NCBI RefSeq assembly: GCF_001544915.2 | Contig: NZ_FCOE02000011.1 | Span: 124,001 to 188,000, forward strand | DNA: 64,000 bases | Source: Caballeronia pedi | GTDB taxonomy: Bacteria; Pseudomonadota; Gammaproteobacteria; Burkholderiales; Burkholderiaceae | Direction of reading: 5' to 3' | Shown here: positions 28,834-36,741 of the stretch, piece by piece | Layout: each line of letters begins with the position of its first letter | Numbering within the stretch: position 1 is the first letter of the stretch | The notes under the pieces: generated by a model | Database searches by the model: none | The model's input: only the letters and a program-made list of their open reading frames with translations | Told to the model about the DNA's origin: nothing | Position numbers and translations under genes: made by a program

Positions 28834-29876
28834 AAAAAGTTCTCATCCTGGGTGTCAATGGCTTCATCGGCCATCACCTGTCCAAGCGCATCCTCGAAAC
28901 CACCGACTGGGAAGTGTTCGGGATGGACATGCAAACCGATCGCCTGGGCGACCTCGCGAATCACGAGCGGATGCATTTCTTCGAAGGCGACATCACGATC
29001 AACAAGGAGTGGGTCGAGTATCACGTGAAGAAGTGCGACGTGATCCTGCCGCTCGTCGCGATCGCCACGCCCGCGACCTACGTGAAGCAGCCGCTGCGCG
29101 TGTTCGAACTCGACTTCGAAGCGAATCTGCCGATCGTGCGTTCGGCGGTGAAGTACGGCAAGCATCTGGTGTTTCCGTCCACGTCCGAGGTGTACGGCAT
29201 GTGCACGGACGAGCAGTTCGATCCGGAAAACTCCGTCCTGTCCTACGGCCCGATCAACAAGCCGCGCTGGATCTACGCGTGCTCGAAGCAGCTCATGGAC
29301 CGCGTGATCTGGGGCTACGGCATGGAAGGGCTGAACTTCACCCTGTTCCGCCCGTTCAACTGGATCGGCCCGGGTCTCGACTCCATCTACACGCCGAAGG
29401 AAGGTTCGTCGCGCGTGGTCACGCAGTTCCTCGGCCATATCGTGCGGGGCGAGAACATTAGCCTCGTCGACGGCGGCGCGCAGAAGCGCGCGTTCACCGA
29501 CATCGACGACGGCATCGGCGCGCTGATGAAGATCATCGAGAACAAGAACGGCGTGGCGTCGGGCAAGATCTACAACATCGGCAATCCGACCAATAACTTC
29601 TCGGTGCGCGAACTCGCGAACAAGATGCTCGCGCTCGCCAACGAGTACGCCGAGTACTCGGATAACGCGAAGAAAGTGCAGCTCGTCGAGACCTCGTCGG
29701 GCGCGTACTACGGCAACGGCTATCAGGACGTGCAGAACCGCGTGCCGAAGATCGACAACACGATGCAGGAACTCGGCTGGGCGCCGCAAGCGTCCATGGA
29801 CGACGCGCTGCGCAAGATCTTCGAAGCGTATCGCGGCCATGTGGGCGAAGCCCGCAAGCTCGTCGAGCAGTCGTAA
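28830..29876 (+). CDS. UDP-glucuronic acid decarboxylase (ArnA C-terminal half as a separate protein)
   Basis: This 348-residue extended SDR corresponds to the C-terminal half of E. coli ArnA. It oxidatively decarboxylates UDP-glucuronate to UDP-4-keto-pentose with NAD+. It has GVNGFIGHHL (NAD loop, residues 8-17), STSEVYG near 123 (containing the catalytic Ser-Glu pair known in ArnA) and the YxxxK motif in WIYACSKQL (near 150). The start at 28830 overlaps the formyltransferase stop. No ugd gene for UDP-glucuronate supply is in this window. Confidence 0.93.
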   Translation: MKKVLILGVNGFIGHHLSKRILETTDWEVFGMDMQTDRLGDLANHERMHFFEGDITINKEWVEYHVKKCDVILPLVAIATPATYVKQPLRVFELDFEANLPIVRSAVKYGKHLVFPSTSEVYGMCTDEQFDPENSVLSYGPINKPRWIYACSKQLMDRVIWGYGMEGLNFTLFRPFNWIGPGLDSIYTPKEGSSRVVTQFLGHIVRGENISLVDGGAQKRAFTDIDDGIGALMKIIENKNGVASGKIYNIGNPTNNFSVRELANKMLALANEYAEYSDNAKKVQLVETSSGAYYGNGYQDVQNRVPKIDNTMQELGWAPQASMDDALRKIFEAYRGHVGEARKLVEQS

Positions 29877-29891
29877 GCAAGGGAACCAGGC

Positions 29892-30788
29892 GTGGCCCGC
29901 ATCGTTCTCAAGATCGACGTCGATACGCTGCGCGGCACGCGCGAAGGCGTACCCAACCTCGGGCGTCTGCTCGACAAGTACAGCGCGCGCGCGACGTTCC
30001 TCTTCAGCCTCGGTCCCGATCACACCGGCTGGGCGCTACGGCGCGTCTTCCGGCCGGGCTTTCTGAAGAAAGTGTCGCGCACCTCCGTAGTCGAGCACTA
30101 CGGCGTGAAGACGCTCATGTACGGCGTGCTGCTGCCGGGACCGGATATCGGCCGCGAAGCCGTGTCCGAGATGCGCGCGATCCACGAAGCCGGCTTCGAA
30201 TGCGGCATCCATACGTGGGATCACGTCTACTGGCAGGACAACGTGCGCGCGCGCGACCGCGCGTGGACAGTCGCGCAGATGCAGCAGAGCCATGCCCGCT
30301 TCATCGAGATATTCGGCGCGCCGCCCGTCACGCACGGCGCGGCCGGCTGGCAGATGAACGGCTACGCGTTCGAGCAGATCGATGCGTGGGGCATGCGCTA
30401 TGCATCCGACGGGCGCGGGCATACGCCGTACATTCCCGTGCTCGATGGCCGCACGCTCGATCACATCCAGATGCCCACCACGCTGCCGACGCTCGACGAA
30501 ATCCTGGGCGTGGATGGCGTCGACGAAAGCAATGTCGCGGCGCGTCTCTTGCGTCACACGGCGAACAATCCGCACGATCAGGTGTTCACGCTGCACGCCG
30601 AGCTCGAAGGCCAGAAGCTCGCGCCGGTGTTCGAACAGTTGCTCGCTGGCTGGCGCGCGCAGGGACACACCTTCGCCACCATGGGCGACTACCATGCGAC
30701 GCTGGACCGCGCGACGCTGCCCACGTACCCTGTGACGTGGGGCGAAATTCCGGGCCGCGCGGGCGAACTGATCGTGCAGCCCGGCTGA
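29892..30788 (+). CDS. arnD: 4-deoxy-4-formamido-L-arabinose-phosphoundecaprenol deformylase
   Basis: This 298-residue NodB-type polysaccharide deacetylase removes the formyl group from undecaprenyl phosphate-Ara4FN before flipping. The N terminus has the metal-binding Asp pair region (KIDVDTLRGTREGVP), the middle has HEAGFECGIHTWDHVYWQD with the His/Trp-Asp motif, and THGAAGWQMN follows. It starts 15 bases after the preceding stop and is the last arn gene here. Confidence 0.94.
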   Translation: MARIVLKIDVDTLRGTREGVPNLGRLLDKYSARATFLFSLGPDHTGWALRRVFRPGFLKKVSRTSVVEHYGVKTLMYGVLLPGPDIGREAVSEMRAIHEAGFECGIHTWDHVYWQDNVRARDRAWTVAQMQQSHARFIEIFGAPPVTHGAAGWQMNGYAFEQIDAWGMRYASDGRGHTPYIPVLDGRTLDHIQMPTTLPTLDEILGVDGVDESNVAARLLRHTANNPHDQVFTLHAELEGQKLAPVFEQLLAGWRAQGHTFATMGDYHATLDRATLPTYPVTWGEIPGRAGELIVQPG

Positions 30789-30861
30789 AGCGGCGCGCAG
30801 CACACTTCGAATCTCATCGTCTTTTTCTCACCAACGAACCAGAACAACCGGAGAAACTTTC

Positions 30862-31323
30862 GTGTCAGTCGCAGTCGACCAGCCCGTTCCCGACTTCACC
30901 GCACCCGCGACGGGTGGCGAGTTCACGCTTTCGAGCCTGCGCGGCAGGAAGGTCGTGCTCTTCTTTTACCCGAAGGACAACACGCCGGGCTGCACGACCG
31001 AAAGCCTGCAATTTCGCGACCACTACGACCAGTTCAAGGCGGTGGGCGCGGAAATCGTCGGCATCTCGCGCGACAGCGTGAAGTCGCACGACAACTTCAA
31101 GGCGAAGCTGGAACTGCCTTACACGCTGGTTTCGGACGGCGACGAAGTCATTTGCTCGCTTTTCGATGTCATCAAAATGAAGAAAATGTATGGCAAGGAA
31201 GTGCGCGGCGTCGAGCGCTCGACCTTCCTTATCGACGCGAAAGGCGTGCTTCGCCGCGAGTTCCGCGGTGTCAAGGTGCCGGGCCACGTAGAGGCTATTG
31301 TCGAGGCTGTACAAGCAATTTGA
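30862..31323 (+). CDS. bcp: Peroxiredoxin of the Bcp/PrxQ family
   Basis: This 153-residue thioredoxin-fold peroxidase has the peroxidatic Cys44 in YPKDNTPGCTTES. The resolving cysteine found five residues later in E. coli Bcp is absent (the position is in ESLQF). The only other cysteine is Cys98 (EVICSLFD), which could resolve as in other PrxQ types, or the protein may be a 1-Cys enzyme. It follows arnD by 73 bases and precedes a candidate RNA gene. Confidence 0.9.
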   Translation: MSVAVDQPVPDFTAPATGGEFTLSSLRGRKVVLFFYPKDNTPGCTTESLQFRDHYDQFKAVGAEIVGISRDSVKSHDNFKAKLELPYTLVSDGDEVICSLFDVIKMKKMYGKEVRGVERSTFLIDAKGVLRREFRGVKVPGHVEAIVEAVQAI

Positions 31324-31336
31324 GGCACGCTATATT

Positions 31337-31505
31337 GGTTCGCAATGAGCGCACGTCTAGTCCAACCCATTCTTTGTAGCGCGAGCCGCCGTGTGCCTGC
31401 CGGCACGGTCGGCATGGACCCGGGCTACGTGAAGACGGCACGGCGCAGGCGCTCCGCAGCAGAAGTCAGCCGCTGGTTCCGGTAGTCGGAACGGCGGCTT
31501 TTTTA
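31337..31505 (+). ncRNA. Candidate structured RNA between bcp and phoH
   Basis: A -10-like TATATT (31331-31336) lies just after the bcp stop, and a strong terminator ends at 31505, defining a possible transcript of about 160 bases. It has nested complementarity: AGCGC (31378-31382) with GCGCT (31449-31453), and CGCCGTG (31387-31393) with CACGGCG (31439-31445), separated by a small internal loop. A competing local pairing exists (TGCC/GGCA, 31394-31405; CCGTG with the nearer CACGG). No -35 is clear and no named Rfam family was recognised. It could be a small RNA or a bcp 3' end. Confidence 0.4.
31468..31505 (+). terminator. Intrinsic terminator upstream of phoH
   Basis: AGCCGC-TG-GTTCCG and CGGAAC-G-GCGGCT form a long stem with one small bulge region around the loop GTAGT, followed directly by TTTTTATT. 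It closes the bcp/candidate RNA transcript 213 bases before phoH. Confidence 0.85.
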
Positions 31506-31718
31506 TTGGCGTCGCACAAAAACCACGCCTTGAAGGCTCGCGCGATGTCCAGTGGACGCAACCCCAAGGAGCAGATCGAAACTTAGGCGAACCGGCGATT
31601 TCGACAATGAAGCGCGCCGCCGGGCGCAAACTGCGGGAACCGTACCGCTTCGAGGGCGTACGGGCAGGATGCGACAGGCGGCGCACGATATACGACCCGA
31701 TTCCTTCGAGGGAACACC

Positions 31719-33575
31719 ATGCCTTTGCCTACCGCCCCGGCCAAGCTCGGCCATCTCCTTCCGGCTGAAGAATACAAGGCCAAAGCCCGGCCTTCGAAAC
31801 AGTCGAAGAAACAAGCCGCGGCGAGCGATGACGACGCGTACGGCGCGGTCGAGACCGTCGCCGCGGAGCGTCCCGCCACGAACGCCGCGCACACGCTGCG
31901 CTCGATCGCGAGCGACGTGCTCACGCAAATTCCGGCCGAACCGCATGTGGAAGCGGCCGCGCCGTCGCCCGCGGCTGGCGTCGCGCCGGCGCGCGGCCGA
32001 AAATCGAAACAGACCGCCGCGCTGCTGCAGCCGGTGCCGGCCGCGCGCACCGCGCCGGAGCCGGTCGAAGCACGCACGGAGCGCGCCGAAACGCCGGTCG
32101 CGCCCGAGGCAGCGGCTCCGTCCGCCGCGAAAGACACGCGCGCGCAGAGCAAACGCCGCAAGGGCACCACGGCCGAAGCCGAATTGCGCAAGCTTTTCGT
32201 GCTCGACACCAACGTGCTGATGCACGATCCGAGTTCGCTGTTCCGTTTCGAGGAGCACGACGTCTATCTGCCGATGATGACGTTGGAAGAACTCGACAAT
32301 CACAAGAAGGGCATGTCGGAAGTGGCGCGCAATGCGCGTCAGGTGAGCCGCACGCTCGATGCGCTCGTCGCCAACGCGGGCAAGATGACGGAAGGCATTC
32401 CGCTGGCCGCGCAAGGCAACCGGGACGCGCTCGGCCGCCTCTACTTCCAGACGACGCTCACGGACATCGAACCGGTGGAAGGCTTGCCCGTCGGCAAGGC
32501 GGACAACCAGATTCTCGGCGTCGTGCGCGCGTTGCAGAAGGAGCGTCCGGATCGTCAGGTCGTGCTGGTGTCGAAAGACATCAACATGCGCATCAAGGCG
32601 CATGCGCTCGGCCTGCCCGCCGAAGACTATTTCAACGATCAGGTTCTCGAAGACAAGGATCTGCTCTATTCGGGCGTGCGCGCGCTGCCGCAGGACTTCT
32701 GGACCCGGCACGCGAAGGGCATGGAGAGCTGGCAGGACACCAAGACCGGCACCACGTATTACCGCGTGACCGGGCCGCTGTGTCCGTCGATGCTCGTCAA
32801 CGAGTTCGTGTATCTGGAACCGCAGAACGGCGAGCCGTCGTTCCACGCGGTCGTGCGCGAACTGAACGGCAAGACCGCGCTGTTGCAGACGCTGCGTGAC
32901 TACGGCCATCACAAGAACAACGTGTGGGGCATCACGGCGCGCAACCGTGAACAGAACTTCGCGCTGAACCTGTTGATGAATCCGGAAGTCGATTTCGTCA
33001 CGCTGCTCGGCCAGGCGGGTACCGGCAAGACGCTGATGGCGCTCGCCGCCGGCCTCGCGCAAGTGCTCGACGACAAGCGCTACAACGAAATCATCGTGAC
33101 GCGCGCGACGGTGCCGGTCGGCGAGGATATCGGTTTTCTGCCGGGCACCGAGGAAGAGAAGATGCAGCCGTGGATGGGCGCCTTCGACGATAACCTCGAA
33201 GTGCTGCAAAAAACCGACGACGCCGCCGGCGAATGGGGCCGCGCCGCGACGCAGGAGCTGATCCGTTCGCGCCTGAAGGTGAAGAGCATGAACTTCATGC
33301 GCGGGCGCACATTCGTCGACAAGTACGTGATCATCGACGAAGCGCAGAATCTGACGCCGAAGCAGATGAAGACGCTCGTCACGCGCGCGGGTCCGGGCAC
33401 GAAAATCGTGTGCCTCGGCAATATCGCGCAGATCGACACGCCTTATCTGACCGAAGGCAGTTCGGGGCTCACCTATGTGGTCGATCGATTCAAGGGCTGG
33501 ACGCACAGCGGTCACGTGACGCTCGCGCGCGGCGAGCGCTCGCGTCTGGCCGATTACGCGTCCGACATTCTGTAA
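31719..33575 (+). CDS. phoH: PIN-PhoH family ATPase/ribonuclease
   Basis: This 618-residue protein has a PIN nuclease domain fused to a PhoH ATPase, the PhoH2-type architecture associated with RNA unwinding and cleavage. The first 155 residues are an Ala/Pro/Lys-rich, low-complexity segment. The PIN domain starts at FVLDTNVLMHDPS (about 160) and includes the acidic LEELDNHKKG and KADNQILGV. The PhoH domain has Walker A GQAGTGKT (about 430) and Walker B VIIDEAQNLTP (about 538). A Shine-Dalgarno (GAGGGAAC) precedes the ATG. The physiological role in this organism is unknown. Confidence 0.9.
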   Translation: MPLPTAPAKLGHLLPAEEYKAKARPSKQSKKQAAASDDDAYGAVETVAAERPATNAAHTLRSIASDVLTQIPAEPHVEAAAPSPAAGVAPARGRKSKQTAALLQPVPAARTAPEPVEARTERAETPVAPEAAAPSAAKDTRAQSKRRKGTTAEAELRKLFVLDTNVLMHDPSSLFRFEEHDVYLPMMTLEELDNHKKGMSEVARNARQVSRTLDALVANAGKMTEGIPLAAQGNRDALGRLYFQTTLTDIEPVEGLPVGKADNQILGVVRALQKERPDRQVVLVSKDINMRIKAHALGLPAEDYFNDQVLEDKDLLYSGVRALPQDFWTRHAKGMESWQDTKTGTTYYRVTGPLCPSMLVNEFVYLEPQNGEPSFHAVVRELNGKTALLQTLRDYGHHKNNVWGITARNREQNFALNLLMNPEVDFVTLLGQAGTGKTLMALAAGLAQVLDDKRYNEIIVTRATVPVGEDIGFLPGTEEEKMQPWMGAFDDNLEVLQKTDDAAGEWGRAATQELIRSRLKVKSMNFMRGRTFVDKYVIIDEAQNLTPKQMKTLVTRAGPGTKIVCLGNIAQIDTPYLTEGSSGLTYVVDRFKGWTHSGHVTLARGERSRLADYASDIL

Positions 33576-33602
33576 GCGCCCGGCATTCATTGCGGGTCAG
33601 AC

Positions 33603-33636
33603 GGCCCGGTGGAGCAATCCACCGGGCCATTTTCTT
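33603..33636 (+). terminator. Intrinsic terminator after phoH
   Basis: GGCCCGGTGG (33603-33612) pairs with CCACCGGGCC (33619-33628) around AGCAAT, followed by ATTTTCTTTT. Confidence 0.88.
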
Positions 33637-33774
33637 TTCGTCGGACGTTTCCCGCTTGCAACACTTACGGCACAAACTTCATGTAAAACCTGAGGACGTC
33701 TTGCCGCACGCCCGTTCGGGGGATTAGTATCGGCACACTGCCCTTCCTGGCGACTTTTTGGTCGCCTTTCTGCA

Positions 33775-34704
33775 ATGCGTCGAATCTGGCTGCCGCTTCT
33801 CGTTACCGTTTTGCTCGCCGCGTGTGGCAGCGCGCCGCAGCAGGCGGCACGTCAGCCTGCCGCCAGCGCGAATGCGAATCGCACTTACAAGCCGCCGGCC
33901 GGTTTCCCGACCTTCGTCGATCACAGCGTCGGGCGCGAGGAAATCTCCATCCAGGCGATGTCGCTCGTCGGCGTGCCTTACCGCTGGGGCGGCAATACGC
34001 CCGATGCCGGTTTCGATTGCAGCGGGCTCGTGCGTTATGTCGTCGATCGCGCGGCGTCGGTCAATCTGCCGCGCACGACGGCGGAGATGAGTTCGCGTGG
34101 CGAATCGATCGAGCCGGACGGCGTCGCGCCGGGCGATCTGATCTTTTTCAACACGACCGGACGGCCGCATTCGCATGTCGGCATTTATGTGGGCAAGCTG
34201 CGCTTCGTGAATGCGCCGTCGACGGGCGGCACCGTGCGGCTCGACTATCTGACCAATCCCTATTGGGCGAAACGGTTCGACGGCATTCGCCGCGTCGCGC
34301 CGCCGAAGTCCGCGCCTGCGCCGTTCGACGCACCGGTTTATCTGGCATCGCCTGCTCCCGCGCAAACGCCGACGCCGCCGACGACGAACGCTGACGCTTT
34401 CGAACCACCGCCCTCCACGCTCACCGCCGCGCAGCGCCAGTCGCAAGCTGCGGGCGCGACTGCGCCTCAAGCGGCCGTCGCCACCAGCGCCGCGCCCGAT
34501 CCGATCCAGGCCGCCGCCGACGCCTTCGAGCCGCCTCCTCCGACCTCGAACGCAGCACGCCAGCAGGCGCGCACCGCGCAAGCCACAGCCGATCCAATTG
34601 AACCGCCCGTGCGCGTGATGCGCGCCTCCACCGGATCGCTCGCCGCGCCGCGTCCGGCTCAGACCGACGATCCCATCGCCCGCTTCGCCACCGGCACGAA
34701 CTGA
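33775..34704 (+). CDS. NlpC/P60 cell-wall peptidase lipoprotein
   Basis: This 309-residue protein starts with a lipoprotein signal peptide (LLAAC, lipid Cys17). The NlpC/P60 domain (about 45-180) has the catalytic Cys82 in DAGFDCSGLVRYV, PGDLIFFNT, and His134 in RPHSHVGIYVG. Such enzymes usually cut D-Glu-mDAP bonds in peptidoglycan stem peptides. The last 125 residues are Pro/Ala/Gln-rich and carry two copies of a DAFEPPP-type repeat (from 207 and 249) and a degenerate third. The tail is probably flexible and not part of the enzyme. Confidence 0.87.
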   Translation: MRRIWLPLLVTVLLAACGSAPQQAARQPAASANANRTYKPPAGFPTFVDHSVGREEISIQAMSLVGVPYRWGGNTPDAGFDCSGLVRYVVDRAASVNLPRTTAEMSSRGESIEPDGVAPGDLIFFNTTGRPHSHVGIYVGKLRFVNAPSTGGTVRLDYLTNPYWAKRFDGIRRVAPPKSAPAPFDAPVYLASPAPAQTPTPPTTNADAFEPPPSTLTAAQRQSQAAGATAPQAAVATSAAPDPIQAAADAFEPPPPTSNAARQQARTAQATADPIEPPVRVMRASTGSLAAPRPAQTDDPIARFATGTN

Positions 34705-34762
34705 CGCGCGCCGCGCGTCTCTGCTATCGTGTTCCGATCATTCTTCGACGGAGCGCAACACC

Positions 34763-35569
34763 ATGGACCTGGGACTCGCGGGCAAGGTCGTCCTGATCAC
34801 GGGCGGCAGCAAGGGAATCGGATTTGCATGTGCGAAAGCGTTCGCGAGCGAAGGCGCGAAAGTCGCGATCGTGTCGCGCGATGCCGCGAATCTCGCCCGC
34901 GCCCGCGAGCAACTGGCCAGCGTCGGACATCACATTCATCTCGCGCGCGCCGACTTGCATGAAGCGCACAGCGCCGAAGATGTCGTCGAGGAAGCGAGCG
35001 CCGCGCTGGGACCGATCGACATTCTCATCAACAGCGCCGGCGCCGCCCGGCGCTACGATCCCGACACGCTCGACGCCGCCGCCTACAAGGCGGCCATGGA
35101 CGCGAAATACTTCTCCTATGTCTATCCGCAGCAGGTCGTGCTGAAGCGCATGGCCGAGCGCCTGCGCAACGATCCGAAGGCCGAGCCGGGCGCCATCGTG
35201 AATATCGTGGGAATGGGCGGGAAGATCGCGACGGACATCCATATCGCGGGTGGCGCGGCCAATGCGGCGCTGATGCTCAATACCGTCGGCCTCGCGCATC
35301 ACTACGCGAAGCTCGGCATTCGCATCAACGCGATCAATCCGGGCGCGACGCTTACCGAGCGCGTCGAGGAAGCGCTCGAACTGGAAGCGAAACGGCAAGG
35401 CGTCACGCGCGATCAGGTGCTCGCCGAGAGCCAGGCCAAAGTGCCGCTCGGCCGTTACGCGAAGCCGGAGGAAATCGCCGACGTGGCGCTCTTTCTGGCG
35501 AGCCGCCGCGCGAGTTATGTATCGGGCGCGATCATTCCGATGGACGGAGTGTCGTCGCCGATCATCTGA
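34763..35569 (+). CDS. SDR-fold protein lacking the catalytic triad
   Basis: This 268-residue Rossmann protein has the NAD(P) loop TGGSKGIG (13-20), NSAGAA (90-95) and a C-terminal PMDG near 261, so it is a clear classical SDR. The usual Ser, Tyr and Lys are missing: the Ser position reads NIVGM (Gly150), and the YxxxK window reads GGAAN (Gly163 and Asn167). It may bind a dinucleotide without ordinary dehydrogenase chemistry, or use another mechanism. A SDR variant with this GGAANAAL stretch seems familiar to me, but I cannot name a function. It is probably monocistronic. Confidence 0.8.
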   Translation: MDLGLAGKVVLITGGSKGIGFACAKAFASEGAKVAIVSRDAANLARAREQLASVGHHIHLARADLHEAHSAEDVVEEASAALGPIDILINSAGAARRYDPDTLDAAAYKAAMDAKYFSYVYPQQVVLKRMAERLRNDPKAEPGAIVNIVGMGGKIATDIHIAGGAANAALMLNTVGLAHHYAKLGIRINAINPGATLTERVEEALELEAKRQGVTRDQVLAESQAKVPLGRYAKPEEIADVALFLASRRASYVSGAIIPMDGVSSPII

Positions 35570-35617
35570 TGCGCTGCAGCCCCGACGCGATGCGGGGCCG
35601 AAGGCAAGGTTCGATGC

Positions 35618-36628
35618 TTACAGGAACTGGTGGCCGACCCACCAGCCGGCCGCCGCGAGCGCGGCGGAAGCCGGAATCGTCAGAATCCACGCCCACACGA
35701 TATTGCCCGCGACGCCCCAGCGCACCGCGCTGAACTTTTGCGTCGCGCCGACGCCGACGATTGCGCCGGTGATCGTGTGCGTCGTCGAAACGGGAATGCC
35801 GAGGAAGGATGCGACGAACAGTGTGATCGCCCCGCCCGTCTCCGCGCAGAAACCGCCGACCGGCTTCAGCTTGGTGATCTTCTGCCCCATCGTGCGCACG
35901 ATGCGCCAGCCGCCGAACAGCGTACCGAGGCCCATCGACAAATAGCACAGGCCGATGACCCAGACCGGCGGCGCGTCGGCGGTCGCGGAAGCGTAGCCCG
36001 TCGCGATCAGCAGCATCCAGATGATGCCGATGGTCTTCTGCGCGTCGTTGCCGCCGTGGCCGAGCGAATAGAGACCGGCCGAGACGAGCTGCATGCGGCG
36101 AAAACGCCGGTCAACCTTCGAGGGCGGCGTGCGGAAATACAGCCACGACACCAGCAGCATGAAGAACGAGCCGAGCACGAAGCCGAGCAGCGGCGAGATG
36201 AAGATGAACGCGACCGTCTTGAGCAGCCCGTCCCAGTTGAGCGACGCCCAGCCCGACTTGGCGAGCGCCGCACCGACCAGACCGCCGATCAGGGCGTGCG
36301 ACGAACTCGACGGAATACCGTAATGCCAGGTGACGATATTCCAGCCGATCGCGCCCACGAGCGCGCCGAAGATGACGTAGTGATCGACGATCTCCGGATC
36401 GATCGTGCCCTTGCCGACGGTCGCGGCCACTTTCAGGTGAAAGATGAAATACGCGATGACGTTGAACGCCGCAGCGAACGCGACCGCCTGCTGTGGCTTG
36501 AGCACGCCGGTCGAGACGACCGTCGCGATGGAATTGGCGGCGTCGTGAAAGCCGTTCATGAAGTCGAACGCGAGTGCGACTATGACGAGCAAGGCGACTG
36601 CCCAGATGGCGAGTTGAATCGAATGCAT
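35618..36628 (-). CDS. pit: Low-affinity inorganic phosphate transporter Pit
   Basis: This 336-residue membrane transporter of the PiT family moves metal-phosphate with protons. Both family signatures are present: GFHDAANSIATVVSTGVL near residue 25 and GGNDAQKTIG near 200, and about 10 helices are visible. The DUF47 gene lies 113 bases upstream on the same strand, the standard partner arrangement. A very stable GC hairpin sits between them. Confidence 0.93.
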   Translation of the reverse strand: MHSIQLAIWAVALLVIVALAFDFMNGFHDAANSIATVVSTGVLKPQQAVAFAAAFNVIAYFIFHLKVAATVGKGTIDPEIVDHYVIFGALVGAIGWNIVTWHYGIPSSSSHALIGGLVGAALAKSGWASLNWDGLLKTVAFIFISPLLGFVLGSFFMLLVSWLYFRTPPSKVDRRFRRMQLVSAGLYSLGHGGNDAQKTIGIIWMLLIATGYASATADAPPVWVIGLCYLSMGLGTLFGGWRIVRTMGQKITKLKPVGGFCAETGGAITLFVASFLGIPVSTTHTITGAIVGVGATQKFSAVRWGVAGNIVWAWILTIPASAALAAAGWWVGHQFL

Positions 36629-36692
36629 CGGTTGGTGTTGTTTTGACCGGTCTTGTACTGCGCTGGCCGGTTTGTCGTCCCGGTTTTTTGGT

Positions 36693-36728
36693 GCCCCGCC
36701 GCGCGCGGGCCTGCCGCGCGCCGGGGGC
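36693..36728 (-). other. Strong GC hairpin between the DUF47 gene and pit
   Basis: Outer arms GCCCC/GGGGC (36693-36697 with 36724-36728) and an inner 8-bp stem (GCGCGCGG with CCGCGCGC) flank a 3x3 internal loop and a 5-base loop. No T tract follows on the minus strand, so it is more likely an mRNA stabiliser or pause than a terminator. Confidence 0.5.
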
Positions 36729-36741
36729 TCGGACGGCTTGA

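Noticed and set aside
31337..31505. 6S RNA, cobalamin riboswitch or glycine riboswitch at the bcp-phoH spacer
   Set aside because: None of the hallmark segments of these families was found; left as an unnamed candidate.
35579..35598. Terminator between the SDR gene and pit
   Set aside because: A short GCCCCG/CGGGGC stem exists but without T tract on either strand.
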